Shown here piece after piece: positions 32,485 to 40,973 of a stretch of 64,000 nt of DNA. The DNA is from JAVBQO01 sp031548885. GTDB lineage: Bacteria; Patescibacteriota; Saccharimonadia; Saccharimonadales; Saccharimonadaceae. Location: the NCBI GenBank assembly GCA_031548885.1, contig JAVBQO010000001.1:1-64000 (forward strand), read 5' to 3'. Under the pieces are notes generated by a model. That model was not told the origin of the DNA and did not search any database. It was given only the letters and a program-made list of their open reading frames with translations. Both the position numbers and the translations under genes were made by a program. Numbering within the stretch: the first letter of the stretch is position 1; each line of letters opens with the position of its first letter.

Positions 32485-33362
32485 TGGCGTCCGTTTCCCA
32501 ACTAAAAACCCGTATCCGCTCGGTCAAATCGACCAAGCAGATCACGAAAGCCATGCAATTGGTCGCGGCGTCCAAAATGCGCCGCGCTATCGACCGCGCA
32601 ACGGCGACGCACGACTATGTTCGTGCGGCACGCGACTTGTTTATTTACCTTTCCAACATTTGCCATTTGGAACAGCATCCGTTATTTGTGCGACGCGATG
32701 TCAAACGACGACTGCTGATCGTCATTAGCAGCGACACCGGTTTGGCGGGTGCATACAACGCCAATGTTTTCAAAAAATATACCACCGAATTGAAGCGTGA
32801 CCGTGAGCGCGGCGTCGAAACAGACACGCTGGCGCTGGGTCGCAAAATTTCACAATTTGCGGCGCGTCTAGATGGCAACAATGTGGTCGGCGCTTACGAA
32901 GATTTGCCGCAGGATCTGGCCCATGTCGAGTTTGGCACGATTATCAATACGATACTTGATGGCTACAAAACCGAAAAATACGACGCCGTCGATGTGATTT
33001 ATACCAAATTTCGTTCGACGTTGTCGCAGGATGTCAAATTGCACTATTTGTTGCCGATGGGACATATTCCCGGGGTGGCTGACGATGTTTATGACACGGC
33101 TGATTATGTCAAGTTCGAACCGAGGCCGGGCGCCGTGCTGGACTTCGTGGCCGATCGTTTGGCGCGTGCCGACATAGTGCAGTTTTTGGCCGAGTCTTTG
33201 GCATCGGAACATTCGATGCGTATGATGGCGATGAAAAGCGCGACGGACAACGCGTCAAGTTTGGCTGACGATTTGACGTTGGCAATGAACAAGGAGCGAC
33301 AGGCGGCGATTACGCAGGAGTTGTCGGAGATTTCGGCGGGTGCGGAGGCGGTGGAAGGATGA
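32484..33362 (+). CDS. atpG: ATP synthase F1 subunit gamma
   Basis: 292 residues. The N-terminal helix LKTRIRSVKSTKQITKAMQLVAASKMRRA and the C-terminal MRMMAMKSATDNA are the conserved coiled-coil ends of the rotor shaft. Central Rossmann-like part with SSDTGLAGAYN. The TGA overlaps the next ATG by four bases. Confidence 0.96.
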   Translation: MASVSQLKTRIRSVKSTKQITKAMQLVAASKMRRAIDRATATHDYVRAARDLFIYLSNICHLEQHPLFVRRDVKRRLLIVISSDTGLAGAYNANVFKKYTTELKRDRERGVETDTLALGRKISQFAARLDGNNVVGAYEDLPQDLAHVEFGTIINTILDGYKTEKYDAVDVIYTKFRSTLSQDVKLHYLLPMGHIPGVADDVYDTADYVKFEPRPGAVLDFVADRLARADIVQFLAESLASEHSMRMMAMKSATDNASSLADDLTLAMNKERQAAITQELSEISAGAEAVEG

Positions 33363-33775
33363 AAATTGTAATTTCTGGATCAATTGCGCATATCGATAGC
33401 ATAAAAAATTGCGAAAATGAATTGCAAAATACTGGACATGAGGTTTATATTCCAGATGAAAACGGCGGAAAATTGCTTGCTAAAGCGGAATATCGGTCTG
33501 CGAAATATTTTGACATTAAAAATCAAATGATCAATCAGCATATCGAGCAAATTCGCGAATCCGACGCGTTGTTGGTCGTGAACGAACCGAAAAACGGCGT
33601 CGACGGTTACATCGGTGCGAACACTTTGATGGAGATGTGCGCCGCCATGATTTTTCAAATCCCGATTTTTGTTTTGCACGCGCCAGACGCTTCGCAAAAT
33701 AGTTACGACGAAATCATGGGAATGAAACCACGGATTTTGAATGGAAATTTGAATTTGATAAAGGAGATTGCATGA
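33359..33775 (+). CDS. Nucleoside 2-deoxyribosyltransferase-like protein inside atp operon
   Basis: 138 residues. The N-terminal VISGSIAH, a central SDALLVVNEPKNGVDGYIGANTLMEM, and a flavodoxin-like pattern resemble nucleoside 2-deoxyribosyltransferase-like proteins found in CPR genomes. Asn/Glu in GANTLMEM would be at the active site. It may act on nucleosides or nucleotide-like ligands; the true substrate is unknown. It sits between atpG and atpD with ATGA overlaps at both ends. Confidence 0.75.
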   Translation: MKIVISGSIAHIDSIKNCENELQNTGHEVYIPDENGGKLLAKAEYRSAKYFDIKNQMINQHIEQIRESDALLVVNEPKNGVDGYIGANTLMEMCAAMIFQIPIFVLHAPDASQNSYDEIMGMKPRILNGNLNLIKEIA

Positions 33776-35181
33776 AAGAACCAAAACTTACCCGCTCGCA
33801 GGGCGAAATCATCCAAATCGTCGGCGTCGTCGTCGATGCGGAATTTGCGAAAGACGAATTGCCGGCGATCAACGATGCGCTGACGGTTGCGATCGATGAT
33901 CGCGAAATCACGCTCGAGGTCGCGCAGCACTTATCCGAAACGACCGTGCGCGCGATTGCATTATCGTCGACCGACGGATTGGAGCGCGGCGCCAAAGTCA
34001 CCGCCACCGGCGCGCCGATTAGCGTGCCTGTTGGCGCGAAAACCCAGGGCCGCATGTTCGACGTCGTCGGCAACCCGATTGACGGCGAGCCAGCTCCGGT
34101 TGATGCTGCGAAAATGCCGATTCACCGCGATCCACCGCCACTTTCCGAACAGTCATCAAAAACCGAAATTTTGGAAACCGGCATCAAGGTCATCGACCTG
34201 ATCGCGCCAATCGCCAAAGGCGGTAAAGTTGGTTTGTTCGGTGGCGCCGGCGTCGGCAAAACCGTTTTGATCCAGGAATTGATCAACAATATTGCGAAAT
34301 TCCACTCGGGAAATTCCGTTTTCGCGGGTGTCGGCGAACGTACGCGCGAAGGCAACGATCTCTATTACGAGATGAAAGACGCCGGTGTTTTGGACAAAAC
34401 ATCGCTGGTGTTCGGCCAGATGAACGAACCGCCGGGAGCGCGTTTGCGCGTGGCGTTGACGGGCTTGACCATGGCGGAATCATTTCGTGACGAAGGCAAA
34501 GACGTTTTGTTGTTCATCGACAACATTTTCCGTTTCACGCAGGCCGGTTCGGAAGTTTCCGCGTTGCTGGGCCGCATGCCGTCGGCGGTTGGTTACCAGC
34601 CGAACTTGCAACAGGAAATGGGCGTGTTGCAGGAACGCATCACTTCGACGAAAAAAGGTTCGGTTACCTCTGTTCAGGCCGTGTATGTGCCGGCCGATGA
34701 CTTTACTGACCCAGCGCCTGCGGCGACGTTCGCGCACCTCGATTCGACGATCGCACTGAACCGCGCATTGACGGAAATCGGAATTTATCCGGCAGTCGAC
34801 CCGCTGGATTCGTCGTCGACGATTTTGGATCCGGAAATTGTTGGCGAAAAACATTACCAAACCGCACGCGAGGCACAGCGAATTTTGCAGGAATACAAAG
34901 ATTTGCAGGATATTATCGCGATTCTCGGCATGGAGGAATTGTCGGATGAGCAGAAGCAAACTGTGGCGCGGGCGCGGCGTTTGCAACGGTACTTTAGTCA
35001 GTCGTTGCACGTTGCCGAACAGTTCACGGGCAATCCGGGCGACTATGTCAAATTGGAAGACACCGTGCGCGACGTTTCGGAAATTTTGGAAGGCAAATAC
35101 GACGACCAACCGGAAGATTGGTTCTACATGGCGGGCACGCTGAGCGACAAAACGACCATCGAACAGGGGTCGAAAAAATAA
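33772..35181 (+). CDS. atpD: ATP synthase F1 subunit beta
   Basis: 469 residues, full length. Walker A GGAGVGKTVLIQE, catalytic Glu in GVGERTREGND, Walker B LLFIDNIFRF, and PAVDPLDSSS. It carries the catalytic nucleotide sites. The start overlaps the deoxyribosyltransferase-like gene by four bases. Confidence 0.97.
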   Translation: MKEPKLTRSQGEIIQIVGVVVDAEFAKDELPAINDALTVAIDDREITLEVAQHLSETTVRAIALSSTDGLERGAKVTATGAPISVPVGAKTQGRMFDVVGNPIDGEPAPVDAAKMPIHRDPPPLSEQSSKTEILETGIKVIDLIAPIAKGGKVGLFGGAGVGKTVLIQELINNIAKFHSGNSVFAGVGERTREGNDLYYEMKDAGVLDKTSLVFGQMNEPPGARLRVALTGLTMAESFRDEGKDVLLFIDNIFRFTQAGSEVSALLGRMPSAVGYQPNLQQEMGVLQERITSTKKGSVTSVQAVYVPADDFTDPAPAATFAHLDSTIALNRALTEIGIYPAVDPLDSSSTILDPEIVGEKHYQTAREAQRILQEYKDLQDIIAILGMEELSDEQKQTVARARRLQRYFSQSLHVAEQFTGNPGDYVKLEDTVRDVSEILEGKYDDQPEDWFYMAGTLSDKTTIEQGSKK

Positions 35182-35751
35182 GTGAAACGCAAAGTTTTGG
35201 TCGTTCTGGGTCATCCCGACGCGAAAAGCTTCAACGCCGCGGTATTCAAATCGTACGTTGAAAATCTGAGTCGCGATCGGAATCAGGTCAAAACTTTGGA
35301 ACTTGGTAAAATGAAATTTGATCCGGTGCTGCGATTTGGTTACCGCAAACACATGCCTGACGATTCGGAAATCGACCATTCGCAGGCGCTGGTCAAATGG
35401 GCGAATCACATCGTGTTCGTGTATCCGATTTGGTGGTCGTCGATGCCGAGTTTGCTGAAAGGCTGGATCGACCGCGTGCTGACGCCGGGCTTTGCGTATA
35501 ACATGAAAAAGTTCTATCGTTACGACGGCCATCTGGCGGGACGAACGTCCGAGCTGATCGTGACGAGCGACGGACCCGCGTTTTACTACAGGTTTTTCGC
35601 GCGAACGCCGGTTCGATTGATGAAAAATCATATTTTGAAACTGTGCGGAATCAAAGTCAACAGAGTGCGAATTTTTGGCCGAATTAGAACGTCCAATGAC
35701 GAGCGACGCGAAAAATACTTGAACAAAATTGCAAAGGAGGCGCGAAAATGA
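35182..35751 (+). CDS. NAD(P)H:quinone oxidoreductase-like flavodoxin-fold protein inside atp operon
   Basis: 189 residues from GTG 35182, directly after the atpD stop with no gap. LVVLGHPDAKSFNAAV and FVYPIWWSSMPSLLKGWIDRVL are typical of the KefF/MdaB/NQO family, which uses FAD or FMN to reduce quinones or other acceptors. It precedes atpC with a four-base overlap. A link between redox state and ATP synthase expression is possible, by operon membership only. Confidence 0.87.
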   Translation: MKRKVLVVLGHPDAKSFNAAVFKSYVENLSRDRNQVKTLELGKMKFDPVLRFGYRKHMPDDSEIDHSQALVKWANHIVFVYPIWWSSMPSLLKGWIDRVLTPGFAYNMKKFYRYDGHLAGRTSELIVTSDGPAFYYRFFARTPVRLMKNHILKLCGIKVNRVRIFGRIRTSNDERREKYLNKIAKEARK

Positions 35752-36182
35752 TTCAGTTTTCTCTGGTTACGTTGCTGGGGACCAAAATAAATCAAGAGGT
35801 TTACGAAGTTATTTTGCCGACGAGCACTGGCGATATTTCGGTTTTTCCTGGCCACGAACCCTTGGTTACATTGGCGCGTCCCGGCGTCATCAGTGTGCGT
35901 CACAAAAAAGTCGACCCGAACGACATGTTGGAATTTTTCGCAACGTCGGGCGGTGTTATCGAAATCGATCAGGATTCGGTCAAAGTTTTGGTTGACGAGG
36001 CTGATCACGGCGACGATATCATCGAAGCCGAATCGCAAAAAGCGCTAGAACGCGCCATGAAATTGCAGGCCGAAGCTAGCGACGCCGTCAGTTTGGAAGA
36101 AGCGCACAAGCTGGTTGACCGGCATCAGGTTCGTTTGAAAGTTGCGGAATTGCGGCGTCATTCGCGTCGGCGACCGCAATAA
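35748..36182 (+). CDS. atpC: ATP synthase F1 subunit epsilon
   Basis: 144 residues. N-terminal beta sandwich with TSTGDISVFPGHEPLVT and SGGVIEIDQDSVKVL, then a two-helix C-terminal domain (EAESQKALERAMK, SLEEAHKLVDRHQVRLKVAE) which can inhibit ATP hydrolysis. ATG 35748 lies in an overlap with the preceding gene; AAGGAGG is 6 bases upstream. It ends the operon. Confidence 0.95.
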   Translation: MIQFSLVTLLGTKINQEVYEVILPTSTGDISVFPGHEPLVTLARPGVISVRHKKVDPNDMLEFFATSGGVIEIDQDSVKVLVDEADHGDDIIEAESQKALERAMKLQAEASDAVSLEEAHKLVDRHQVRLKVAELRRHSRRRPQ

Positions 36183-36193
36183 AGGAGCTCGCA

Positions 36194-36262
36194 TGAAAGT
36201 TTGTCCGTTCTGCCCTTCGCAGATGACGCAACGAATTTCGCAACAATTATTCAATCCCTGAA
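36194..36262 (+). CDS. Possible 22-residue Cys-x2-Cys peptide
   Basis: ATG 36194 has AAAGGAG six bases upstream and follows atpC by 11 bases. The peptide starts MKVCPFCPSQ, a zinc-knuckle-like pair, then runs 12 more residues to a TGA inside the end of the convergent dus gene. It may be a real micropeptide, or the remnant of a zinc-ribbon protein cut off by rearrangement. Confidence 0.35.
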
Positions 36263-37209
36263 TTTTGCAAAATTTCGCGAACCTCGTCCGTATTTCTCGT
36301 GTGCATCAATTGCTCGCGCAGCTCTTTTACGCCAGCAAATCCACTAATATAAATTTTGAAAAAGCGCTTTAGTGGATCAAATTTTCGCGGCTCAATTTGC
36401 GAATACTTGTCATGCAAATCCAAATGCAGGCGCAGCAACTGAAAATACTCATCCCGCGAATGCGCGTACGGTGGCGCACAAAACGCAAACGGATTTGCGA
36501 AAATCCCCCGCCCGATCATGAACCCGTCGACGCCGGGATTTTGCGCATGCAATTCCATGGCGTGTTTGCGATTGCGAACATCGCCGTTGATGGTAAGTTT
36601 CGTCGCCGGCGCAATTTCATCGCGCAATTTCACGATTTCCGGAATCAATTCAAAATGCGCGTCGACTTTCGACATTTCTTTGCGTGTTCGCAAATGCACT
36701 GTCAAATTCGCGATATTTTGTTTAAGCAAAAACGACAGCCATTCGCGGAACTCGTCGACATTTCGCACGCCGAGGCGCGTTTTGACGCTGATTGGCAAAT
36801 CACTCTCCTTGGCCGCCGCGATCAATTTCGCAGTCAATTCCGGATTTTCGATCAGCGCCGAACCGCCGCCAGATTTGATGACGCTTCGATCGGGACAACC
36901 GGTGTTGATGTCGATTCCGGCGAAACCCATTTCGGCCAAACCTTTGCCCATTTGCGAAAAGTTTTCCGGATTGCACCCCCAAATCTGCGCCACAATCGGT
37001 TGCTCGTTATCGGTAAAAGTCAGCCGCCCACGCGTCGAATGCACTCCTTTTGGCGAACAGAAACTGGCGGCGTTCGTGAATTCCGTCATGAAAACGTCGG
37101 GTGCGCCGGCTTGTGCGACGACGTGACGGAAAACCACGTCGGTAACGGCTTCCATCGGCGCCAATACGAAAAACGGCGTCGGCAAATCATTCCAGAAATT
37201 TTTCATCAT
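36247..37209 (-). CDS. dus: tRNA-dihydrouridine synthase
   Basis: 320 residues, an FMN TIM barrel that reduces uridines in tRNA. VLAPMEAVTDVVFR at the N terminus, the catalytic Cys in NTGCPD, KTRLG, LTVHLRTRKEMSKV and TINGDV with IGRGIFANPF are all present. It is slightly shorter than typical DusB. TATAAT (37214-37219) lies four bases before ATG 37209 and seven before ATG 37206; the second may be the true leaderless start. Confidence 0.94.
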   Translation of the reverse strand: MMKNFWNDLPTPFFVLAPMEAVTDVVFRHVVAQAGAPDVFMTEFTNAASFCSPKGVHSTRGRLTFTDNEQPIVAQIWGCNPENFSQMGKGLAEMGFAGIDINTGCPDRSVIKSGGGSALIENPELTAKLIAAAKESDLPISVKTRLGVRNVDEFREWLSFLLKQNIANLTVHLRTRKEMSKVDAHFELIPEIVKLRDEIAPATKLTINGDVRNRKHAMELHAQNPGVDGFMIGRGIFANPFAFCAPPYAHSRDEYFQLLRLHLDLHDKYSQIEPRKFDPLKRFFKIYISGFAGVKELREQLMHTRNTDEVREILQNSGIE

Positions 37210-37231
37210 TATGATTATAGCAGGTGTTAAT

Positions 37232-37272
37232 CGTCTCCCGAAGTCTGCGAAAATCGTAGATTTGGGGAGACG
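37232..37272 (-). terminator. Hairpin after Cys4 mini-protein gene
   Basis: CGTCTCCC (37232-37239) pairs with GGGGAGACG (37264-37272), and inner bases AATC/GATT can extend it. It lies 64 bases after the stop of the 37336-37458 gene and just upstream of the dus promoter. Confidence 0.5.
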
Positions 37273-37335
37273 GACAGGGATGGGATCCTTTTACGAGTTC
37301 GCTGGTTTGCGAGCTTGTTGTCCGTCGAGTTCTGC

Positions 37336-37458
37336 CTAGGCAGGCACAACTCCCTCGCCCTTGCAGGTCCAGCACGTGGACCAGCCGATGGGCGAGCTCT
37401 CGACTCCGAATCCCTTTTTGCCATGGCAATCCGGGCAGGTCTTGACCTTGTCGGCCAA
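37336..37458 (-). CDS. 40-residue Cys4 zinc protein
   Basis: Two CxxCxGxG-type knuckles, CPDCHGKKGFG and CWTCKGEG, as in one zinc-binding unit of DnaJ. The start is TTG 37458: AAAGGAGGTGA, a near-perfect anti-16S match, lies eight bases upstream. Nothing else of DnaJ is present, so this is a stand-alone zinc mini-protein. No TGCGAAA word. Function unknown, perhaps protein or nucleic acid binding. Confidence 0.65.
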   Translation of the reverse strand: MADKVKTCPDCHGKKGFGVESSPIGWSTCWTCKGEGVVPA

Positions 37459-37639
37459 CTTAATCACCTCCTTTTGGAATCGTAGTGTACGCAAGCATGA
37501 TGGACCGGACAAATTATTTAATCCTATCCCCGTCAAAGTTCGCCCATACGGGATAAAATCGACCGAATGGGTTACTGCTAATATATCATGTATGAATGGT
37601 TTTGTAAATAGATGATATCATAAATGTAAACAGCAGGCG
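37459..37639. other. AT-rich gap upstream of Cys4 protein gene
   Basis: 180 bases. Contains the leader of the minus-strand Cys4 gene and AT-rich imperfect inverted words (atatatcat near 37580 and gatgatatcat near 37611). No TGCGAAA word and no gene. A regulator site is possible. Confidence 0.4.
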
Positions 37640-40600
37640 TCAGGACGTAACTTCTTTTTCTATTAGCGAAATCTCGAATTCGCACATACCCGCAAAATCC
37701 TGCGAAAAATCATCAATTTGCGGCAAATCCAACGACTGAATTTTTGCCCAAACGGCCACGATAAGTTTGCGAAATTCGGTCATTTCCGCGTCGTCATACG
37801 TCATTTCTAACTGGACGATTTCGCCACCGACCGGTTCGACAAATTCCAAAACGCCAGATGTCACGCAGTAGCCGGTGAACTCGCGCGACTGCTCAATAAG
37901 TAATTTGTAAAACATCAATTGTTGGCGGTATTTTCGCAATTTTATTTTTTCCCAGTCTGTGCGGCCGTGCCAGCTTTTGGCGGCTTTGCCGGTTTTGTAA
38001 TCGGTGACGCGAATGGTTTTTGTTTCGCGATCGACCTGAATCAAATCAACTGCGCCAGATAGTCGTGCGCCATCAACGACGATATTTTCGCTGCCGAAAT
38101 TTCGTTCGACGATTTGTTCGGGTGCAAAGGTTTCGGCGCGTTGGTCGTAGAATACGCTCAAAACGTCGATGCCTTTTTGATGATAAAAGTCATAATCGCG
38201 GTCGGTCATCGATTCAATACCCAAAACATTTGCGAAATCGCCCAAAACGTCCTCGAGCGGTTTCAAATTCCCCGTCGCCGACAGATGCAAATGCGCACGC
38301 TGCAACGCGGCGTGAATCGCCGTGCCAAACGCCGCCGCTGGACTTTTCGCCTGCGGAAAACGCAATAAATTCTGCATCAGCCATTTTTGTGGCCCGCCGT
38401 CTGCCACGTCGATGAAATTATTTAGATGTGTGGCCGACAATTTGTACCGCGCCAACGTTTCGGCCAACAATTCGCGCATGTCGCCGGCGATCGCCGTGAT
38501 CGGCGCGTGCCAGGCTGTTTCCAAATTGAATGTTGATTCGGCGATTGTGGCGGATTGTAAGGTTTTCGCAGATAATTTGGCGTCCAGCAAATATTCTAGT
38601 GGCAACATTTCTTTGCCAGCGTCGTTGGCCGCGTGCATCGAAATCACCAATCGCCGTTTGGCGCGTGTCAACGCCACGAACAACAATCGGATGCGCTCGT
38701 CGTTGCTATCGCCGCTCAGCACGAACGGCATGTTGCGCGGGAATTTGATCAATGATCCGCGGCTGCGCGACTTTTCGCCCCAATTTTGCGACGAAGCGTT
38801 GATGACGTAAACGGTGTCGAATTCCAAACCTTTGGCTTTGTGTGCGGTCAACAACTGGACGCGCCCGCCGGTCTGGAATTTGCGCGTCGTCCGAATCGTC
38901 TGCCCCATGTCGCGATAAGTGTCGATTAATCCGATAAAGTCCGCCAGCAGTTGTTTGCGTTCCGGATGATAGTCACGCGTGATGCGGCGCAACGTCGAAA
39001 TGTCGGATAGGAATTCCAGGTAGATTTCGGGACTTTTGGCCAAGTTTTCCGTTGCGAAAAAATACGATTTGAGCGGCGAAACGAACGTTGACTTTTGCGA
39101 ACTAAACGGTTCGTCGTCGGTGTTATCGTCGGCAATTTGATCATCGCGACCAAACAAATGATCGATCATAACTTCCAGCGGTTCGTTCTGTGATTCGGCC
39201 GCCATCCGAATCAACCATTCGGCGATCCCTGTCGTCGATTCGTCAAACGTCAACATAGTTTCCAGCCACGATTTGTGCGATTTTCGCGCGTCCAAACTAA
39301 GTTCCCAAATCTTGCGCGGCGAAATTTGCCATGCCGGAAACGCCAACATTCGCGGCAACAATTCGTCGGCTTCGACCGGCATCGACGCAGCGATGTATTG
39401 CACGATGCGTGCCACGATTTCCAACTGCTCGATCGGCGGGCTGGCCAAAACATCCATTTCGCGTTCGTAGTCGACAGCGACATTTTTCGCAGTCAAAAAC
39501 GGCAGTAGATTTGCTAGATCGGCGTGGCGGCGAGCGATGACGGCGATTGATTCTGGCGCCGCGCCGTCCGCAATGTTTTGAGCGATTTCGGTGGCGACGA
39601 AATTACATTCGCCGCCGGCGTCGTCGGCGGTAATTTGCGAAACTTCGGCGTCGGTGTTTTTGACATTTACAGTCAGCGTTTTGTTGATGTCGGCCAGAGT
39701 CGCCAAGCGTTCATCGGCCTGCGAAATTACGTGCGTGGCCACATCCAAAACCGGTTTGGCTGAACGGTAGTTTTCAGTTAGCACCACAGTTTTGACGTCT
39801 TTATAACTTTGCGAAAAAGTTTGAATGTTGGAAATGTCGGCGCCCTGAAATCGGAAAATCGCCTGGTCGTCGTCGCCAACCACCATGACGTTCGGTCGCG
39901 CATCATAATCCGTCAGCGCCCGCAACAAACGCATCTGCGCGTCGTTCGTATCCTGAAACTCGTCGACCAAAATGTACTGAAATTGCTCCTGCAAATCGTA
40001 TTTTAATTCCGGGAAAATTTCCAACGCGTGCGTGACACGCAAAATCATGTCGTCGAAATCGTACATTGATTCGGTGGTCATTTTTCGCAAATATTTGTCG
40101 TAAACGTCAGTTACCTCAATCAGTTTTTCGCACAATTTTTCGTCGGTCAATACGATTTCGCCAGCGTCGTTTTTGCTGAGCCATGATTTTTTCCACATTG
40201 TGAGCGGCGCAGTTTTGTCAGAAGTTTCGGCGTCAACGATAGCACGTTCCAAACTTGCCGACAACAGTTGCGACAGTGGCGGTTCAGTTGCAAAATCCAG
40301 TTTGGTTTCGTCGTAATTTTTCAAATCATCAAACGTTCGCCGCGCCAAATCAATCGTCGATTTCGAAATTCGATCGGTAAAAACTTTTCGCAAAATCGGC
40401 GTAGCAAAAGTATCGAACGCGGCGTTCTGACGCAGAACCTGGTGTGCCTCGTCCGGCGTCAAGCCAGATTTTTTCAGCGCCGAAATCGCTGTGGCAACGT
40501 CGCCCAGATATGTAAATTGTCCATTCATTTGACTGGACAATGGCGAAGAATGCGGCAATTCTCGCAGGATCTCTTCTAAAATTTCGCGTGATGTGATGTC

Positions 40601-40945
40601 GTCCGCCGCGCTGAAATTCGCGCCGTTATAAAAATATTGACCGTGATGATTGATGATTTCTGACCCGAAACTGTGGAACGTGTGAACCGCCACGCGGTAC
40701 GCGTCCGGCCCGAACAACTCAGCCATGCGAGCGGTCATATTTGCCGCGCCCGATTCGGTAAAAGTCAAACACAAAATGTTGCCGGCGCTCACATCGGTTT
40801 TTCGCAAAATGTTGGCCACACGCATCGACAAAAGCTGCGTTTTGCCCGTGCCCGGCCCGGCCACGACCATCAGCGGCCCGTCGATCAAATCGACCGCTTG
40901 TTTTTGCGCCGCGTTCAGGCGTGCGTAGTTTTTCGCGAAATCCAT
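37640..40945 (-). CDS. UvrD/PcrA-type helicase fused to a RecB-like nuclease domain
   Basis: 1101 residues. SF1 motifs: Walker A GPGTGKTQ (about 30-37), motif Ia LTFTESGAANM, motif II VDEFQDTND, motif III GDDDQAIFRF, motif IV YRSAK, motif V TAHKAKGLEFD and motif VI LFVALTRAKR. The C-terminal third is a PD-(D/E)xK nuclease: LSGAVDLIQV and VTDYKTGKA hold the catalytic Asp and Asp-x-Lys. No iron-sulfur Cys cluster seen. Resembles AdnA/AddB-like break-processing enzymes. Leaderless: TATAAT (40952-40957) is six bases before the ATG. Confidence 0.93.
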   Translation of the reverse strand: MDFAKNYARLNAAQKQAVDLIDGPLMVVAGPGTGKTQLLSMRVANILRKTDVSAGNILCLTFTESGAANMTARMAELFGPDAYRVAVHTFHSFGSEIINHHGQYFYNGANFSAADDITSREILEEILRELPHSSPLSSQMNGQFTYLGDVATAISALKKSGLTPDEAHQVLRQNAAFDTFATPILRKVFTDRISKSTIDLARRTFDDLKNYDETKLDFATEPPLSQLLSASLERAIVDAETSDKTAPLTMWKKSWLSKNDAGEIVLTDEKLCEKLIEVTDVYDKYLRKMTTESMYDFDDMILRVTHALEIFPELKYDLQEQFQYILVDEFQDTNDAQMRLLRALTDYDARPNVMVVGDDDQAIFRFQGADISNIQTFSQSYKDVKTVVLTENYRSAKPVLDVATHVISQADERLATLADINKTLTVNVKNTDAEVSQITADDAGGECNFVATEIAQNIADGAAPESIAVIARRHADLANLLPFLTAKNVAVDYEREMDVLASPPIEQLEIVARIVQYIAASMPVEADELLPRMLAFPAWQISPRKIWELSLDARKSHKSWLETMLTFDESTTGIAEWLIRMAAESQNEPLEVMIDHLFGRDDQIADDNTDDEPFSSQKSTFVSPLKSYFFATENLAKSPEIYLEFLSDISTLRRITRDYHPERKQLLADFIGLIDTYRDMGQTIRTTRKFQTGGRVQLLTAHKAKGLEFDTVYVINASSQNWGEKSRSRGSLIKFPRNMPFVLSGDSNDERIRLLFVALTRAKRRLVISMHAANDAGKEMLPLEYLLDAKLSAKTLQSATIAESTFNLETAWHAPITAIAGDMRELLAETLARYKLSATHLNNFIDVADGGPQKWLMQNLLRFPQAKSPAAAFGTAIHAALQRAHLHLSATGNLKPLEDVLGDFANVLGIESMTDRDYDFYHQKGIDVLSVFYDQRAETFAPEQIVERNFGSENIVVDGARLSGAVDLIQVDRETKTIRVTDYKTGKAAKSWHGRTDWEKIKLRKYRQQLMFYKLLIEQSREFTGYCVTSGVLEFVEPVGGEIVQLEMTYDDAEMTEFRKLIVAVWAKIQSLDLPQIDDFSQDFAGMCEFEISLIEKEVTS

Positions 40946-40973
40946 GTGATTATTATAGTTCAGCTTGGCGGTT

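Noticed and set aside
34480..35631. 383-codon frame opposite atpD and the quinone reductase-like gene
   Set aside because: It is antisense to atpD, rich in Arg/Phe/His as expected for shadows of Ala/Glu-rich genes.
37187..37429. Frames overlapping the Cys4 mini-protein gene
   Set aside because: No SD or promoter, and the product is low-complexity; the Cys4 frame has a near-perfect SD.
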